A stretch of 64,000 nt of DNA from Gloeophyllum trabeum ATCC 11539. Taxonomy: Eukaryota; Basidiomycota; Agaricomycetes; Gloeophyllales; Gloeophyllaceae. Below are positions 1 through 10,531 of this stretch, in pieces (position 1 is the first letter of the stretch; each line of letters begins with the position of its first letter). Location of the stretch: positions 187,772 through 251,771 of the forward strand of contig NW_006920414.1 of assembly GCF_000344685.1 (NCBI RefSeq), read 5' to 3'. The notes beneath the pieces are model-generated. The model did no database searches and was not told the origin of the DNA. It saw nothing but the letters and a program-made list of their open reading frames with translations. Position numbers and translations under genes: made by a program.

Positions 1-320
1 TCGTTATGACGCGTCAGTGGCAAACTGGTGGGGAAGCTACATGAAGGCAGCTCGAAGCACGTTGGGCACCAAGCCCTGTAGCGAGTCTGCTACTTCAGAG
101 AGCATCTTGAAACCTGCTCTAAAGCAAGCATCAAAGTGCAGCACTTGCTCAAGTCAAGGGTTCTGGGATTTGAAACGATTCAGTGAGTTACTTGGGCAGG
201 AAGTTGATAAGAAGACAAAAGAGGTGCGTCCAACGCCTCTCCTCAGCGTGATGAAATGACCCGAGTGAAAATTGTCTTCCCGTAACCCAGATCGCTGAGA
301 CATACGACTTTTGCTCCTGA
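1..320 (+). CDS. BTB/POZ-type protein, C-terminal end (5' part outside window)
   Basis: Reading is open from base 2 to a donor after base 223, followed by a short intron (224-290, GTGCGT..CCCAG) and a last exon 291-320 ending in TGA. The encoded tail has a WWGSY segment, a CSTC cysteine pair and an end reading TKE-IAETYDFCS. It is clearly homologous to the minus-strand gene at 47240-47809, which has the matching WWDTY, CSHC and IADTYDFCG elements and an intron at the same site. In that copy the upstream part has the BTB-like stretch FLEAEPLRVYA, so this gene is called BTB/POZ-type by paralogy. Such proteins are abundant in Agaricomycetes and most have no known partner. The start lies left of the window, so intactness cannot be judged. 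Confidence 0.55.
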
Positions 321-501
321 GCGGATTACAAGGCCACAATATGAGAAGACGCGAGGAAACAGCGCGTCACGGCTCTTCCGGAAGGATGATCGTTGTGTAA
401 AGGGCAAGTAATTATGCTGCAAATAGAGATGTATCATAAGTATAAGCTCTTGGGATGAGGGTCCAGATTGGCATATCTTGGAAAGGACCCTCGACTTACT
501 C

Positions 502-1218
502 ATGACGTCGCAGGAACGTTCTGCGCCGCCGCCGCATCCAGCCGAGACTGTCAGCACTACAGCAAAAGCGACTGCCAAGCCGCCATCTCAGGCGCCTGCT
601 CCTCGGGCACAGAGCCCTAGGGGTTCTACGAGGGGTAACCGGCGTACGGGGAGAGGCCGCAATCAACAGCCTGAACAGCGAGCCACGGCCGCCCAGGATA
701 GCTCGAATGACGGGCGTCGCAATCCCGCGTTCCCAACCACAGCGACAATTCCTATAGATACAGCCGGTCGCGATCCGGGCGTCTCAGACCAGGTCTGGCG
801 TCAGCTGCAGATTGCGAAACAAGCTCAGGAGCGAGAGCGAAGACGAGCGGAAGCCGCGTTGAGGGATCTTGAGAACCAGAGACGGGCAGCTGAGCGCAAG
901 GAGAGGGAGGCGCGGGAGGCAGCTGCTAGGCTGGAGAGGGCCGCGAGGGCCGCAAGGGAGGAGAAGGAGCGCGAGGAGCTGACGCGGCGTCGGGAGCAGG
1001 AAAGGCTGCGGGAGATAGCGCTGCGGCAGGAGCAGGCACGTTTGGAAGCGCTGAAGCTGGAGGAGGAGCGAAAGCGCCAGGAAGAGGCCCGAGCACAGCA
1101 AAAGCTGCGGAATATGGGCGTTTGCGTTGCAGGGTTCCAGTGGATCAAAGTTGGGGGAGGCTATCGCTGCGCGGGAGGCTCGCACTATGTCAGCAATGCC
1201 CAGCTGGGGATCTCATAG
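502..1218 (+). CDS. Coiled-coil protein with C-terminal cysteine/glycine motif
   Basis: A single uninterrupted frame of 238 codons starts at the ATG at 502; an in-frame TTG lies upstream but no earlier ATG. Residues 1-90 are rich in Pro, Ser, Thr and Gln and look disordered. Residues about 105-205 are a highly charged Glu/Arg/Ala helix with heptad character (a long coiled coil). The last 35 residues are different: a compact segment with GVCVAGFQWIKVGGG, then YRCAGG and SHYVSNAQL, with two cysteines and several aromatic and glycine residues. I cannot tie it to a named domain. No transmembrane segment or signal peptide is seen. It could be the last exon of a longer gene, but no upstream exon is evident between 320 and 502. 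Confidence 0.55.
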   Translation: MTSQERSAPPPHPAETVSTTAKATAKPPSQAPAPRAQSPRGSTRGNRRTGRGRNQQPEQRATAAQDSSNDGRRNPAFPTTATIPIDTAGRDPGVSDQVWRQLQIAKQAQERERRRAEAALRDLENQRRAAERKEREAREAAARLERAARAAREEKEREELTRRREQERLREIALRQEQARLEALKLEEERKRQEEARAQQKLRNMGVCVAGFQWIKVGGGYRCAGGSHYVSNAQLGIS

Positions 1219-2402
1219 CTATTCTGCCGTGATGTCAGCAAAGAAGACAGAAAACAGACGGAAGAGATGCGAAGCCCTTCTACGGTTAGCTCATAGCTTG
1301 CTTCAAGTTCGTTGCTGCAGTTTTCTATTATAGGTTAAGAACCGCGCCGATTGTACTGAGTATTAGACAGCATTCCATGTACAATCACCACAGCCGTGAA
1401 CACGCCTTACCGTAGACTTCGTTGAGAGATGCATGCGGAATCTCGAGTTTCGAGGCAAGCCACGGTCAGCACTCCGGATCCAGAAACCCATTCTCGTAAG
1501 ATCACAAGATCTCCTGTTTCTACGCAAAAGGTCCCTAGAAATCACAGTGAGCTGTTGAAACAAACAATACAATCGATAGAGAGAGCGTGAGTGTCCTGGG
1601 CCATGCACCTCGGTCCTCGGGAGTTGCAGTATTATAATTAAATTACTAGTCTTTAGAGCCGGGCAAAAAATCGTAGGAAAGGGAATTCACAGCCAATCAG
1701 AGCTCGCGGAATTCTCTTTCCTGCAATCTTTGCACCCCCCATAAAGACTGCAACTCGCGCAATGATGGTTGCATGAAGGGCAGCTGGGTGCAGTACTTCA
1801 TATACTGTAACATACGAGACCCGCGTCAACAATCACCCAACTCGGCCACCTACGGCGCCTCGAACTAACATGGGCTTGCTCCCAGTCTTCTGCACCTGTA
1901 CGTCGTGGAGGATGGCGTTGAAGGAGTCGTCTGGAAAGTAGGCCCGGGCGCGTGTGCTCACGCTCTATGATTGATTGTCTTACAGAAGCTGAACGTGTTC
2001 GCAGCACTCGCCGGACGAAGTATCAAACACCTAGGGAGAACTCCAAGTATTCGTCAAAGCGCCTCGTGCGAGTCGTGCCATTGTAGGTGTGTATATCACT
2101 CGTCTGCTAGCTAGCGTTGTGGATGTTCTGTCGAAGCTTCCGCCATTAGTATACCAGTGCCTAAAACCTGAAGTGAGGAGAAGGACCAGAAGGCGCAAGA
2201 GTTGCATATGGAATTATTACCTGGAGCGAAGTCAACCGACAGCAAACCAGCTCCAGCCGACGCGACGCGAATTCACAATCACAACCGATACATCTACGGC
2301 TGTGACGGACGCAAATATGCTCGTCGTTCGATTCGCCCAACGGCACGCGCATAAACGACATGCCATCTACCCTGCAGTCCCTCCCCTCCGACGTGTACTG
2401 CC
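1219..2402. other. Intergenic, no gene seen
   Basis: About 1.2 kb. Only short, mutually overlapping frames with no recognisable protein features occur on either strand. No repeat or element boundary was recognised. Confidence 0.5.
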
Positions 2403-3235
2403 ATGTCATTCGATTTACCTCTCCGCGCACTGGCACATCTAGGCTCTGGTCCGTGCGAACCCGCCGCGGTTATCCTCTCATATCGTTCATGTGCAGCCGT
2501 TCCAGTGCGCGGCAGTCTTACTGCGAGAAGCCGCTTTCTGCGCCTTCGGCTCACTTGCCGCAGTGCAGTACATCGAGCCAGTCGGGGGGAAAGGGACTGC
2601 ACTCACGACTCGGAGGAGAGCCCTGTGATGCAAGAAACGGCCAAGGTCGACGACGTTACCGATGCGGAGAAGGAAGGGAAGGTAGCGAACGACGTGCCAT
2701 TGTGTACTTCACCCTGGAATGCTCTTTTGCACCCTTCGCTGTGACATGGGTGGGTGCTCTTCTAGCAGTTTCTTCTCGCTCGAGGTGTCTCCGGGCGCGA
2801 GCTTGCACGCCGTGCTATCTGAGAGACCGGCGTGGAAGGCCATGACCCCATCGATTATGGCTTGCAACTCTTTCAAGATGCGGGTTCCGAGTGAGTGGGC
2901 GGCCGTCTCGTGGTCAAGTCCTGACTGCCATAATCGCAGACGGAGTAAATATCAGTGCCCATATGTACGTCCTTCCGGATGGCAAGATAAGGACTCTGTT
3001 CTATATTGCCACCAATGACTCGGCTGAATCACGCGATATGGCGCAGAACGAGGAGTACGTCGCCAAAGCGAAGCGGTGTTGCGGGACACTGGGCATGGCA
3101 GGTGGTATCACATATACTCTTTCTGACCTGTCTGTGGACTACTACTGTATATTGTGATTTGAAGACCGGTGGCATTCATGACGTCCACCAGCCAACCGCG
3201 GCCAACACCTTCGCGATGTTTTCATGGCGCTATGA
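2403..3235 (+). CDS. Hypothetical protein, four exons
   Basis: I do not recognise this protein. A consistent spliced model is 2403-2701, 2766-2890, 2940-3101 and 3192-3235, giving 209 residues. All three introns have GT..AG ends (GTGTAC..TCTAG, GTGAGT..CGCAG, GTGGTA..CCAG), are 49-90 bp and keep frame. The most protein-like part is exon 3, with VNISAHMYVLPDGKIRTL and FYIATNDSAESRDMAQNEE, mixed hydrophobic and acidic as in a folded domain. Exon 1 is Arg/Ser rich with an acidic end. The last junction is uncertain: reading on at 3102 gives a different short tail. The start could lie earlier, since an upstream ATG at 2360 in another frame encodes LPSDVYCHVIRF, which resembles the beginning of an F-box but cannot be joined without a further splice. 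Confidence 0.35.
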
Positions 3236-3721
3236 TGCACTTAACTAGGTTGATCAACTTTTTGTTTCGACGTCTCTGAGATCCCCCAACGTTAACGTTC
3301 ACCTCCTCTTCGAGTACTAGTCCCCTGTCACCTCCTAAACAAGAGACGCTCCCGAATCAGGAACGCAGGTTATCGCCTGCAAGCTTCAAGTTACGCATAT
3401 GCATCATCCAAGCTGGCCTACATTGGGCTTCATTTCCTCATCGTCTTTGCTGTAGTGCGCTCCCTATATTTAGAATGAATGAGTCTAGTTTATTCTGTAT
3501 CCGTACATCATCGTGAAGTTTGAACGACGTCCGGTGCTTCAAAGCAGTTCAAAGCCAGGAGAGTGGTCGGTTGAGGGGACGTGGTCACAAATAAGTTGTT
3601 TGCTGTGGCAGATTCCAGCGAGTAGCTTGTTGCCTCTCCCCGCTTCCAGGGGACATGGAAGAAGAGGTGAGTGAATTATAATCGGAACAGTAGTGGATAA
3701 TTTTAGTTGTTCACAGGCACC
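3236..3721. other. Intergenic between hypothetical gene and EME1 3' end
   Basis: About 490 bp, the probable 3' flanks of two converging genes. No coding frame or repeat was recognised. Confidence 0.5.
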
Positions 3722-5353
3722 CTACTTGTCGTTGACGACAAGTCGCAAGGGATCTGTATCGTAGAGAACGGTAAAGACGCGCTTTGAAAGCGCAGGCCCC
3801 AGTTTGTCTTTGACGCGTTTCCGGCCGTCTGCCGTACACTCCACCTACGTAAATATCAGCTTCCAGGTTGTGCTCGTCAATGCATATTCGTCTACACACC
3901 TGGATATGCTGCAGCAAGAGCGGGCCGGCTTGCGGATCCTTCTCGTACGCACGGTACAGACTGTTCATTGTCGGGTACGATTTCGCAATCGCCTTCGCGT
4001 GCTCGGCGTTCATCCGGTACACGCTCGCCAGCGCGCCCTCCCACGTCTCCGCGGGGCTCTTCCCCTTCGGCTGGCGAATATCCGCGCAGAACGGCAGGTG
4101 CGACCGCTCGAGGTACTTGTGAATTCGGTGCCCGACATCGCACGCGGTATCATAGAGCCGCTGCACGATCTCCTCCGACGTTTCAGCATACATATGAAAC
4201 GCGTCGTGCGTCATCTCCACCGCGAGGAGCGCGCGATCCGCGGCCGCGCGCGGCGTCGAGTGCAGCTTCGCCATGCCATGGATGAGGAGGATAGCCTGCC
4301 GCTTAGGGCCCGGAAGCGCGAGGCGGCTGCAGAAAGCATCGATCAGGCCGCCGATGTTGTTCCCTGCGCCGTGCTCCGCGAGCGTCTGCGCGGTCAACCA
4401 GAGGACCGCTGTCTGATCCCACTTGTCGAGTGGATCGCAGTACTGCCAGGCGGACGTGCGAGTATCGTAGGTCTTGGTCACCCGCCGGCGGAAGCGTATG
4501 GTGCCGTGGCCAGGCATAGGGTCCGCCTCCGCCTCGACCTTGCCGCCGTGTTCGCCAACCTTAGTGCGGAGGTCGGACACGATGCTGCCGTAGGCGCGGT
4601 TGAGGGACGCGGAGACCACAATGGTCGTCTCCGCGAGGGTTTCTTTGCGGTCGATGACAAGCTTGTTGGCGGCTTTGAAGGTTCTCTGGGCGGTGTTATG
4701 CGCCGCTTCTTCCTTCTTCTTGCGCGCGCTCTCTTTCTCTCGTTCTCTCCTTGTTGACTCTTTCGCAAGGCGTTGGATTTCCTAGCAGACACATTAGAAT
4801 CATCTTTTGAGGGGATCGGATTGTGGTGCACCTTCTCTCGCTTCTTGGCTTCCCTCTCCAGCCGCTTAGTCGCCTTCTCGCCTTCCTCCTTCGCTTTCTC
4901 CTCTGCTGTCTTGCGAGAGCGGCGGGGCTTCTTGACTGGAGTTAGAGGTTCGGGCTGGGTAGAGCTGGTCAGTGAAGTTGCATCGGCCCAGAATGGTCCA
5001 TAACGTACCTCCTCTCTCGCATCGCCGACGGCTCGAGTTCTCTTGCTGCCGCTGTCTCGAGGATCAAGAGGGGTGAGACTACCCCTATCTGACCATGCAG
5101 CGGCGAACTGCTGAGACTCAGGCTCGGAAAACTCGCCGTTTGTGCTGTTGTCCTCGCTGCTGCTATCTAGTTCTATGGCCTGTGGCTGGCTGGACTGTGC
5201 AGGGCGCGACGATGCCGGAACAAAAGGGTCGTCTGAGTCTGAGAGGTCTATGACGTCGACTTCGCCGGCGGAACACTGAGAGGAGGGTGGAAGTGACGCC
5301 TGGCTGAAGATACTTTCGCCTTCGGATATGTCAATAACAGCACGCGCAGGCAT
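3722..5353 (-). CDS. EME1: Crossover junction endonuclease EME1/Mms4 (MUS81 partner)
   Basis: Non-catalytic partner of MUS81; the heterodimer cuts flaps, stalled forks and nicked Holliday junctions in the nucleus. Exons (minus strand) are 5353-5009, 4954-4832, 4781-3900 and 3844-3722, encoding 490 residues. The N-terminal 110 residues are acidic and Ser-rich (IDLSDSDD, ELDSSSEDN), then a basic coiled coil runs to about residue 200. The ERCC4-like half follows: IRFRRRVTKTYDTRTSAW, AILLIHGMAKLHSTPRAA, then KYLERSHLPFCADIRQPKGK and AETWEGALASVYRMNAEHA, ending ALSKRVFTVLYDTDPLRL. The order and the C-terminal helices match fungal EME1. No ERKxxxD nuclease motif is present, as expected for this inactive subunit. 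Intron 5008-4955 (GTACGT..CCCAG) is a multiple of three and in frame, so it could be retained. An upstream ATG at 5374 adds seven residues. It is divergently paired with MUS81 at 5562. Confidence 0.9.
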
Positions 5354-5561
5354 CGTGTACAGCAGTGGCCACAAAAAAGCTTACGCTTAAATATGTTGTG
5401 GCGAGTGGCGACGCGTTCGACGCGTGTGTCGCTGTCACATTGTGAGTCGTGACCCGTGACGTGTCGCGTTCATTGGCTGGCGTTACGACCGCCACACATC
5501 TAGGCGTTCTTTCTCCATCTCATGTCTAATTTGACCTCTTGATTTATCTTCTTCTTTAACC
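5354..5561. promoter_or_regulatory. Shared bidirectional promoter of EME1 and MUS81
   Basis: The 208 bp between the two divergent start codons must hold both core promoters and 5' leaders. It contains two copies of ACGCGT at 5411-5416 and 5420-5425, nine bases apart. In yeasts ACGCGT is the MluI cell-cycle box bound by MBF (Mbp1/Swi6 or Res/Cdc10), which drives G1/S expression of replication and repair genes. That this fungus uses it the same way is inferred. Single ACGCGT hexamers also occur elsewhere in this GC-rich window, so the spacing and location carry the argument. Confidence 0.6.
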
Positions 5562-7865
5562 ATGTCGCGAAGTAGCGGGTCGGGGACTCGAACGAATTGC
5601 GCCAATCCTGAACTCCTGTCCTGGCTCGGAGAGCTGCGCGACGAGCAGGAGGAAGGTGTGTGGCCCTGGCTCCTCACATTACTTCTACACTCTGTCTCAC
5701 CAATGAACTTAGACTCGAACTACCGCATGGTTCTTGGTAGAGCATACAAGAGCTTAAGGGAGTTCCCAGATGTACTCGAACGTGTCGAAGACGCTGTGCG
5801 AGTTAAAAGCATTGGTCCAAAGATCATCAGCAAGCTCAAGGAGAAGCAAAAGGAGAAGATCGGTGACTTTTCCTCCATTGCGGGTGCCTCTGCCTCTGCC
5901 GTGACCCAACCGAAGAAACGCGGCAGGCCCAAGAAGGCTGACGGCAGCGGTGCCGCCCCTCTATCTCGCCAAGTATCGGGCCCCTCAGTGATGCAAACAC
6001 CTGGATCAGCGAAGGCTACCTCGAGCTCCTGCAATGCCTCTGCATCCGCCATAGTCCCCGAAACCGTGGAAGACGCCCCCCCTTCCGGAGCACCCCTAAC
6101 GAACTCGGACCCCTTTTTGTTTACCTACCTCGGTGAATTGGGAATATATCTTTCCCAACCATTGACTAACTCCATTTGCTAGATGCCAATTCGAAGCCTG
6201 TTCGCAGGCGAGACGATGCCTACTTCGAAGAGACGAGCCTCAGAGAACCAGGATACCTCATACAATACTCGACTCAGTACAACAAGCATCCCCTCACCAG
6301 AGAGCTACTAGGACAGATCCAGATTGGCGAGAAGGTCACCGCGTATCTTCCAATGATCTTCGCACTGGAGATGGAGACCTCTCCACAGCCTATACCCCAG
6401 GCCGCCCCGCCACCACAGGCAGAGAAGCGGAAGCTCTCCGATCTGCTGGATGCGGAGAGCAGGGCGGTCGCCGCACAGAAGCGGCGCTGCACTGGATCCT
6501 TGGACCCTGCTCGCCAGCTACCGGTGCAGGCGCCCGGTCCTGCATCGACGTCGTTTCCGACAGCACGCAAGCCCATGGCTCGCTCAGCCACGATGCCTGC
6601 TATGAACAACAACCTGCCGCCGCCAGCGGCGGAAGGGACCATAGCCAGGACCGCCTCCCTTCCGAACAACGCCAGAGCGCAACGCAACAAGCCGCGCCTG
6701 TCCTCCGCGCTCCCCACCATGGAGATCGAGGTCGACCTCGAGGACCCGTACGCGTCCGCAGAGGCCATGACTCTCCCTGAATTCGACCCCATCGTCATTC
6801 CCGCCGAAGCCTACGACATCAAATTCGTCCTCGACAACAGGGAAATCAGGTCGAAGAAGGACCGAGACGGGCTGGCCGACCGGCTGATCGCCAGGGGCAT
6901 ACCGGTGGTGAAGGCGCCGCTTGAGATAGGGGATGTCGCGTGGAAGGCTGTCCGTAGGCGTCCGCGCGGCGACGAGTACGACGAGGTCGCGCTTGATGTG
7001 ATCTTGGAACGCAAGCGCTTCGACGACTTGTGGATGAGCATCAAGGAGGGCCGCTTCCACGAGCAAAAGGTATGCGTTGTCGCGCTCAATCGAGACATAC
7101 GCGACTAACCCAGTCTACAGTTCCGCCTTCATAACTCGGCCGTGACGAAGGTGTTCTACCTTGTGGAAGCGTACGGTTCGTCGCCATCAGTTACAAATAG
7201 TGTGCATATTCTGATACACCGTAGATTGCCATCGGCGAGAAGAGGCCAAGAAGACGACCATGGGCAAAGCCTTCGACACCGCGATCAGCTCAACGCAAGT
7301 GGTCGATCACTTCCGCGTCAAGGAGACGAACCACATCGACGACACAATCGCCTACTACGCCACGCTGCACGCGGCGGTCGTGGAGCGGTACCGCGGCCAG
7401 CCGCTCAGCGTGCTCCCCTCGGAGCTCGTCCGCCGCCAGACCTACCTCAAGCTGCAGAAGGGCCTGCGCCGCAGGGAGCCGTACCGCGAGTACCTCACGA
7501 CCTTCACGGCGTTCCAGCGGCTCAACACCAAGTCCGGCTTCACCACGGTGCGCGAGACGTGGGCGCGGCAGCTGCTGCGCGTGGGCCTGATGAGCGCGGA
7601 GAAGGCGAGCGCGATCGTGCAGAAGTATCCGTGCCCGCGCGCGCTCAGGGACGCGTTTGTGGCGGCAGGGGAGCGGGAGAAGGTGGAGCGGGCGGTGGAG
7701 GAGATGGAGGCGAGGGCGGTGAAGGGTGGGAGGAGGAAGAAGAGCCGGGTGCGGCCCGCGAAGCACCTCCTCAAGGATGTGGGGCAAGGCGTGAGGATGG
7801 TAGGGGAGTCGTTGAGTGAGAAGGTATATGATCTTATGATGTCGGATGAATATGCAACGCGGTAG
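5562..7865 (+). CDS. MUS81: Crossover junction endonuclease MUS81
   Basis: Catalytic subunit of the MUS81-EME1 structure-specific endonuclease. Exons are 5562-5655, 5713-6132, 6183-7069, 7121-7175 and 7225-7865; all phases close and give 698 residues. Near the N-terminus NPELLSWLGEL and the following helices, with VKSIGPKIISKLKEK, form the helix-hairpin-helix domain. A winged-helix-like segment FTYLDANSKPVRRRDDAYF spans the second intron. The ERCC4 nuclease domain begins with IKFVLDNREIRSKKD and contains ILERKRFDDLWMSIKEGRF, the ERKxxDDL catalytic motif, with the upstream acidic residues in place. The C-terminal HhH2 region includes LMSAEKASAIVQKYP. The linker between winged helix and nuclease is long and Pro/Ala rich. 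It lies head to head with EME1. Confidence 0.95.
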
Positions 7866-8002
7866 GACAGTCGCGATATAGACCTGACTTCTTGAGTTTC
7901 GACCGTATCTAAAAACTTCATCTTATCGTAGACTACCGCCATTATTTAGTATCCTAGGACCTCAGTACTATCTCCGTCGTCTGTGAACCCTTGCCATCCG
8001 CC

Positions 8003-9100
8003 TGTGGTGGGTGCGCCGCCTGCTCGTCGGGGAGCACGTGGACGTGAATGTCGTCGGAGAGGATACGGCGCTGCTCGACTACGCGTGCCTGGCGAAGGAC
8101 TGTGTTCCTGCTCGAGCACGGGGCAACCCACGGAAGCAGAGGGCTATAGGCCGGCTTGGTGGTAAGAAGGAGGATAAGGAGAGGCGTAATAGCCTCGTCA
8201 AGGAAATGTAAAAGTCGACCGCCGAGGCTGTGTCCGCGCTGATTCACCAAGGCCCTCTCCGAGTGCCACACTGCCAGTCCACAGGCATACCCTTCCGTGT
8301 ATATCTGCCGATTCGGTTCGAGAAAAACCTACAGCAGGTGTTGTTTGTAGCCGGGGATAGAATACCGAGAACAGTGGGGCGACGAGGGCCAGTGAATCCG
8401 CTGCAGCGAGGCGAAGATCATAGGCTTGCAGCTGGGCTTCGACAATGTGCGTTCCGAGGGTCATAGAGAACATGAAGCTGATGATGTCTGGGCACGATGC
8501 CGCAGAGAATACGGGTCAAATGCAGCCCAGGGAGGTGAAAGCGGCGATGCACCTTTACGCTGCGCAGGTTGCGCGGTTGGTCACGGAGACTATGATGCCG
8601 ACCAGACCGGTGATCCAGCCATTGCGTTGCCAAAGCCGAATTCTGTCCTGTGTTAGTGGTCCTGCATTTTCCTGGCTTTGAAAGTTAATTGATTCTTACT
8701 TAGGCCCAGAGGTAACGGTTTCGTCAGTAAATAAGAAGGGACGGAGCTTACAGTAGTCCGGAACAGCGTCGTCAATGGCTATGTAGCCCGGGACGCCCAC
8801 GACTCAAGTTCAACACCCAGTGCTGGGCGCCCTTCCACGTATGCGAGCCTGGAACTGCGGTAAACTTGAAGAGACTTACAATGTGTGCTCCAAGTCTAAA
8901 CGAGTGCGCGTGCGCCTGACTTGGTAATGACGTGTGGAGTAGGCCGTATATTGCAGACGGACTTGTCAAATGTCGTTGTGAATGGAGCACAAGGAGTAGT
9001 ATGTCCCTGGTGGACACGCTGTCCTCGCAGGCAGCATTGTGAAGGACGCATTGAGCCTTACATACCACATACTATCCAGGGCGAAATGACATCTCGGACG
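8003..9100 (+). pseudogene. Decayed copy of the Ank/SEC-C/MYND family (5'-truncated)
   Basis: Starting about 140 bp after the MUS81 stop, the DNA is collinear with the second half of copy E (45.6-46.8 kb). Recognisable fragments in changing frames include RRLLVGEHVDVNVV and LDYACLAKD (ankyrin part), a degraded SEC-C region at 8290-8400, AMHLYAAQVARLVTETM near 8550, and the MYND exons at about 8850-9080 with the 3' flank. Many small indels and stops break every frame, and the first 450 codons of the parent are missing. The shared stretch KKEDKER places E as its closest relative here. It is non-functional as protein; a transcript is possible but unsupported. Confidence 0.85.
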
Positions 9101-9285
9101 AGAAGTCCACATCGAGATTGGCAGAGTATGGGATTTCTGCGCGCAGTACATCTAGGTTAGCGGGCCCTTTGCTTCCCTTTGATTCCGAGTAGCCTAGTGC
9201 ACCATCTAGCTCTTAGTCGCGCTGCATGCAATACCACCCGTCTGGCAATAAATATCTCCATTTACAGCAGACGATCTACGCACAG

Positions 9286-10531
9286 TCAAGAGGTGCCCGA
9301 TGACTTCCCAGTCGCAGGTCTCCCCTGCGCCACCTTCCACCTCCCAAACAGCTGATTGCCCCTCATGACAAGCAAATCCCTCAACATCTGCAGCGACGCG
9401 GTCATCACATTCAATTTACTGCCGGGGACCTCGTGCCACTCGATCGGCACCTCCGCGACGGGGACATGCAGTCGCTTGGCGAGGAGCAGGAGCTCGACGT
9501 CAAATATCCAGTTCGTGATATGTTGGTAGGGAAAGATGAGGCGCGCGGCCTCGCGGTTGAACAGCTTAAAGCCGCACTGCGTATCGCGGATGTGACCGAC
9601 GCCGACTATGCGCAGAACGGTGTGCAGCCCGTACATGAGGATGTTACGAAGAACAGAGCGCTGGAGTTGATCAGATATGCTAACGGAATAAGGAACTATG
9701 CGCCGGGACTCACCCTGACTACTGCTTCTGTTTTGACGAGGTGTGCTCTGCTGCCTACCGCGATGGCCGGGTCCTCGTCGCTCGGGGTGAGCTCTTCCAT
9801 GCTCTTCCACAGCAGCTCGAGGTCTTCGAACCGACTCGCCCCGTCCGCATCAACCATGAGCAGCCGCCGTCCCCTCCCATGCAGCATCCCGTGGCGCACC
9901 GCCCCACCCTTCCCCAGGTTCTTCTCCAGCTGCACAATCCGGATATCAACTCCGGGGTACTCGCTCGTCGCGAGCTTCAGCATCACATCCGGGGTGCCAT
10001 CCGACGAGCCGTCGTCGACGATGAGGATCTCGTACGACCGCGAGCCCTTGAGCGACTCCAGGTGCTTGATGGTCGTGGCGAGCATCTCGGGCAGGCGCTC
10101 GGTCTCGTTGTATGCGGGGATGACGACGGAGAGGTCGACCTCCGCGGGGTCTTCTATCGAGGCGAGCGGGAGGTATTTGGAGGGGGACGACGCGGAGCGG
10201 TACTTTCTCTCCCCTTCACGGGTGATTATTGGCGGCGGGGACCATAGGATTAAGACTGCGTAGAACTAGGATCCATTAGCGTGTCTGGTACACAGAGGAC
10301 ATCGAAGATGTTCGCTTTAAACGCGTATTCAGAATCAAAGGCTGCGCGCCTTACCCTACGCTGTCGTCCTCACCCCGGCGTGCGCGCGAACGCGACCCAG
10401 AGCTCGAAGAACAAGGATGAACTGGGAACTCATCCGAAGAAATAAGATACAGAATACCAACTTACAAGGCTTATACCCAGGACCAAGCTGGTCACCAGCA
10501 AGTAGACTAGCGATGACTGATCTAGTACCAT
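9286..10531 (-). CDS. ALG5: Dolichyl-phosphate beta-glucosyltransferase ALG5
   Basis: ER membrane GT2 enzyme that makes dolichyl-phosphate-glucose, the donor for the last three glucoses of the N-glycan precursor. Exons (minus) are 10531-10466, 10265-9714 and 9660-9286, giving 330 residues, close to the yeast length. Exon 1 is a hydrophobic N-terminal anchor (LVYLLVTSLVLGISL) that continues across the splice with FYAVLILW. The catalytic domain follows: DLSVVIPAYNETERLPEML, YEILIVDDGSSDGT, then LLMVDADGASRFEDLE carrying the DxD-type metal site. The C-terminal half includes IRDTQCGFKLFNREAARL and IFDVELLLLAKRL, both diagnostic for ALG5/DPM-type enzymes. The first intron is 200 bp, unusually long for this locus; an extra small exon in it cannot be excluded. 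The neighbours are unrelated. Confidence 0.93.
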
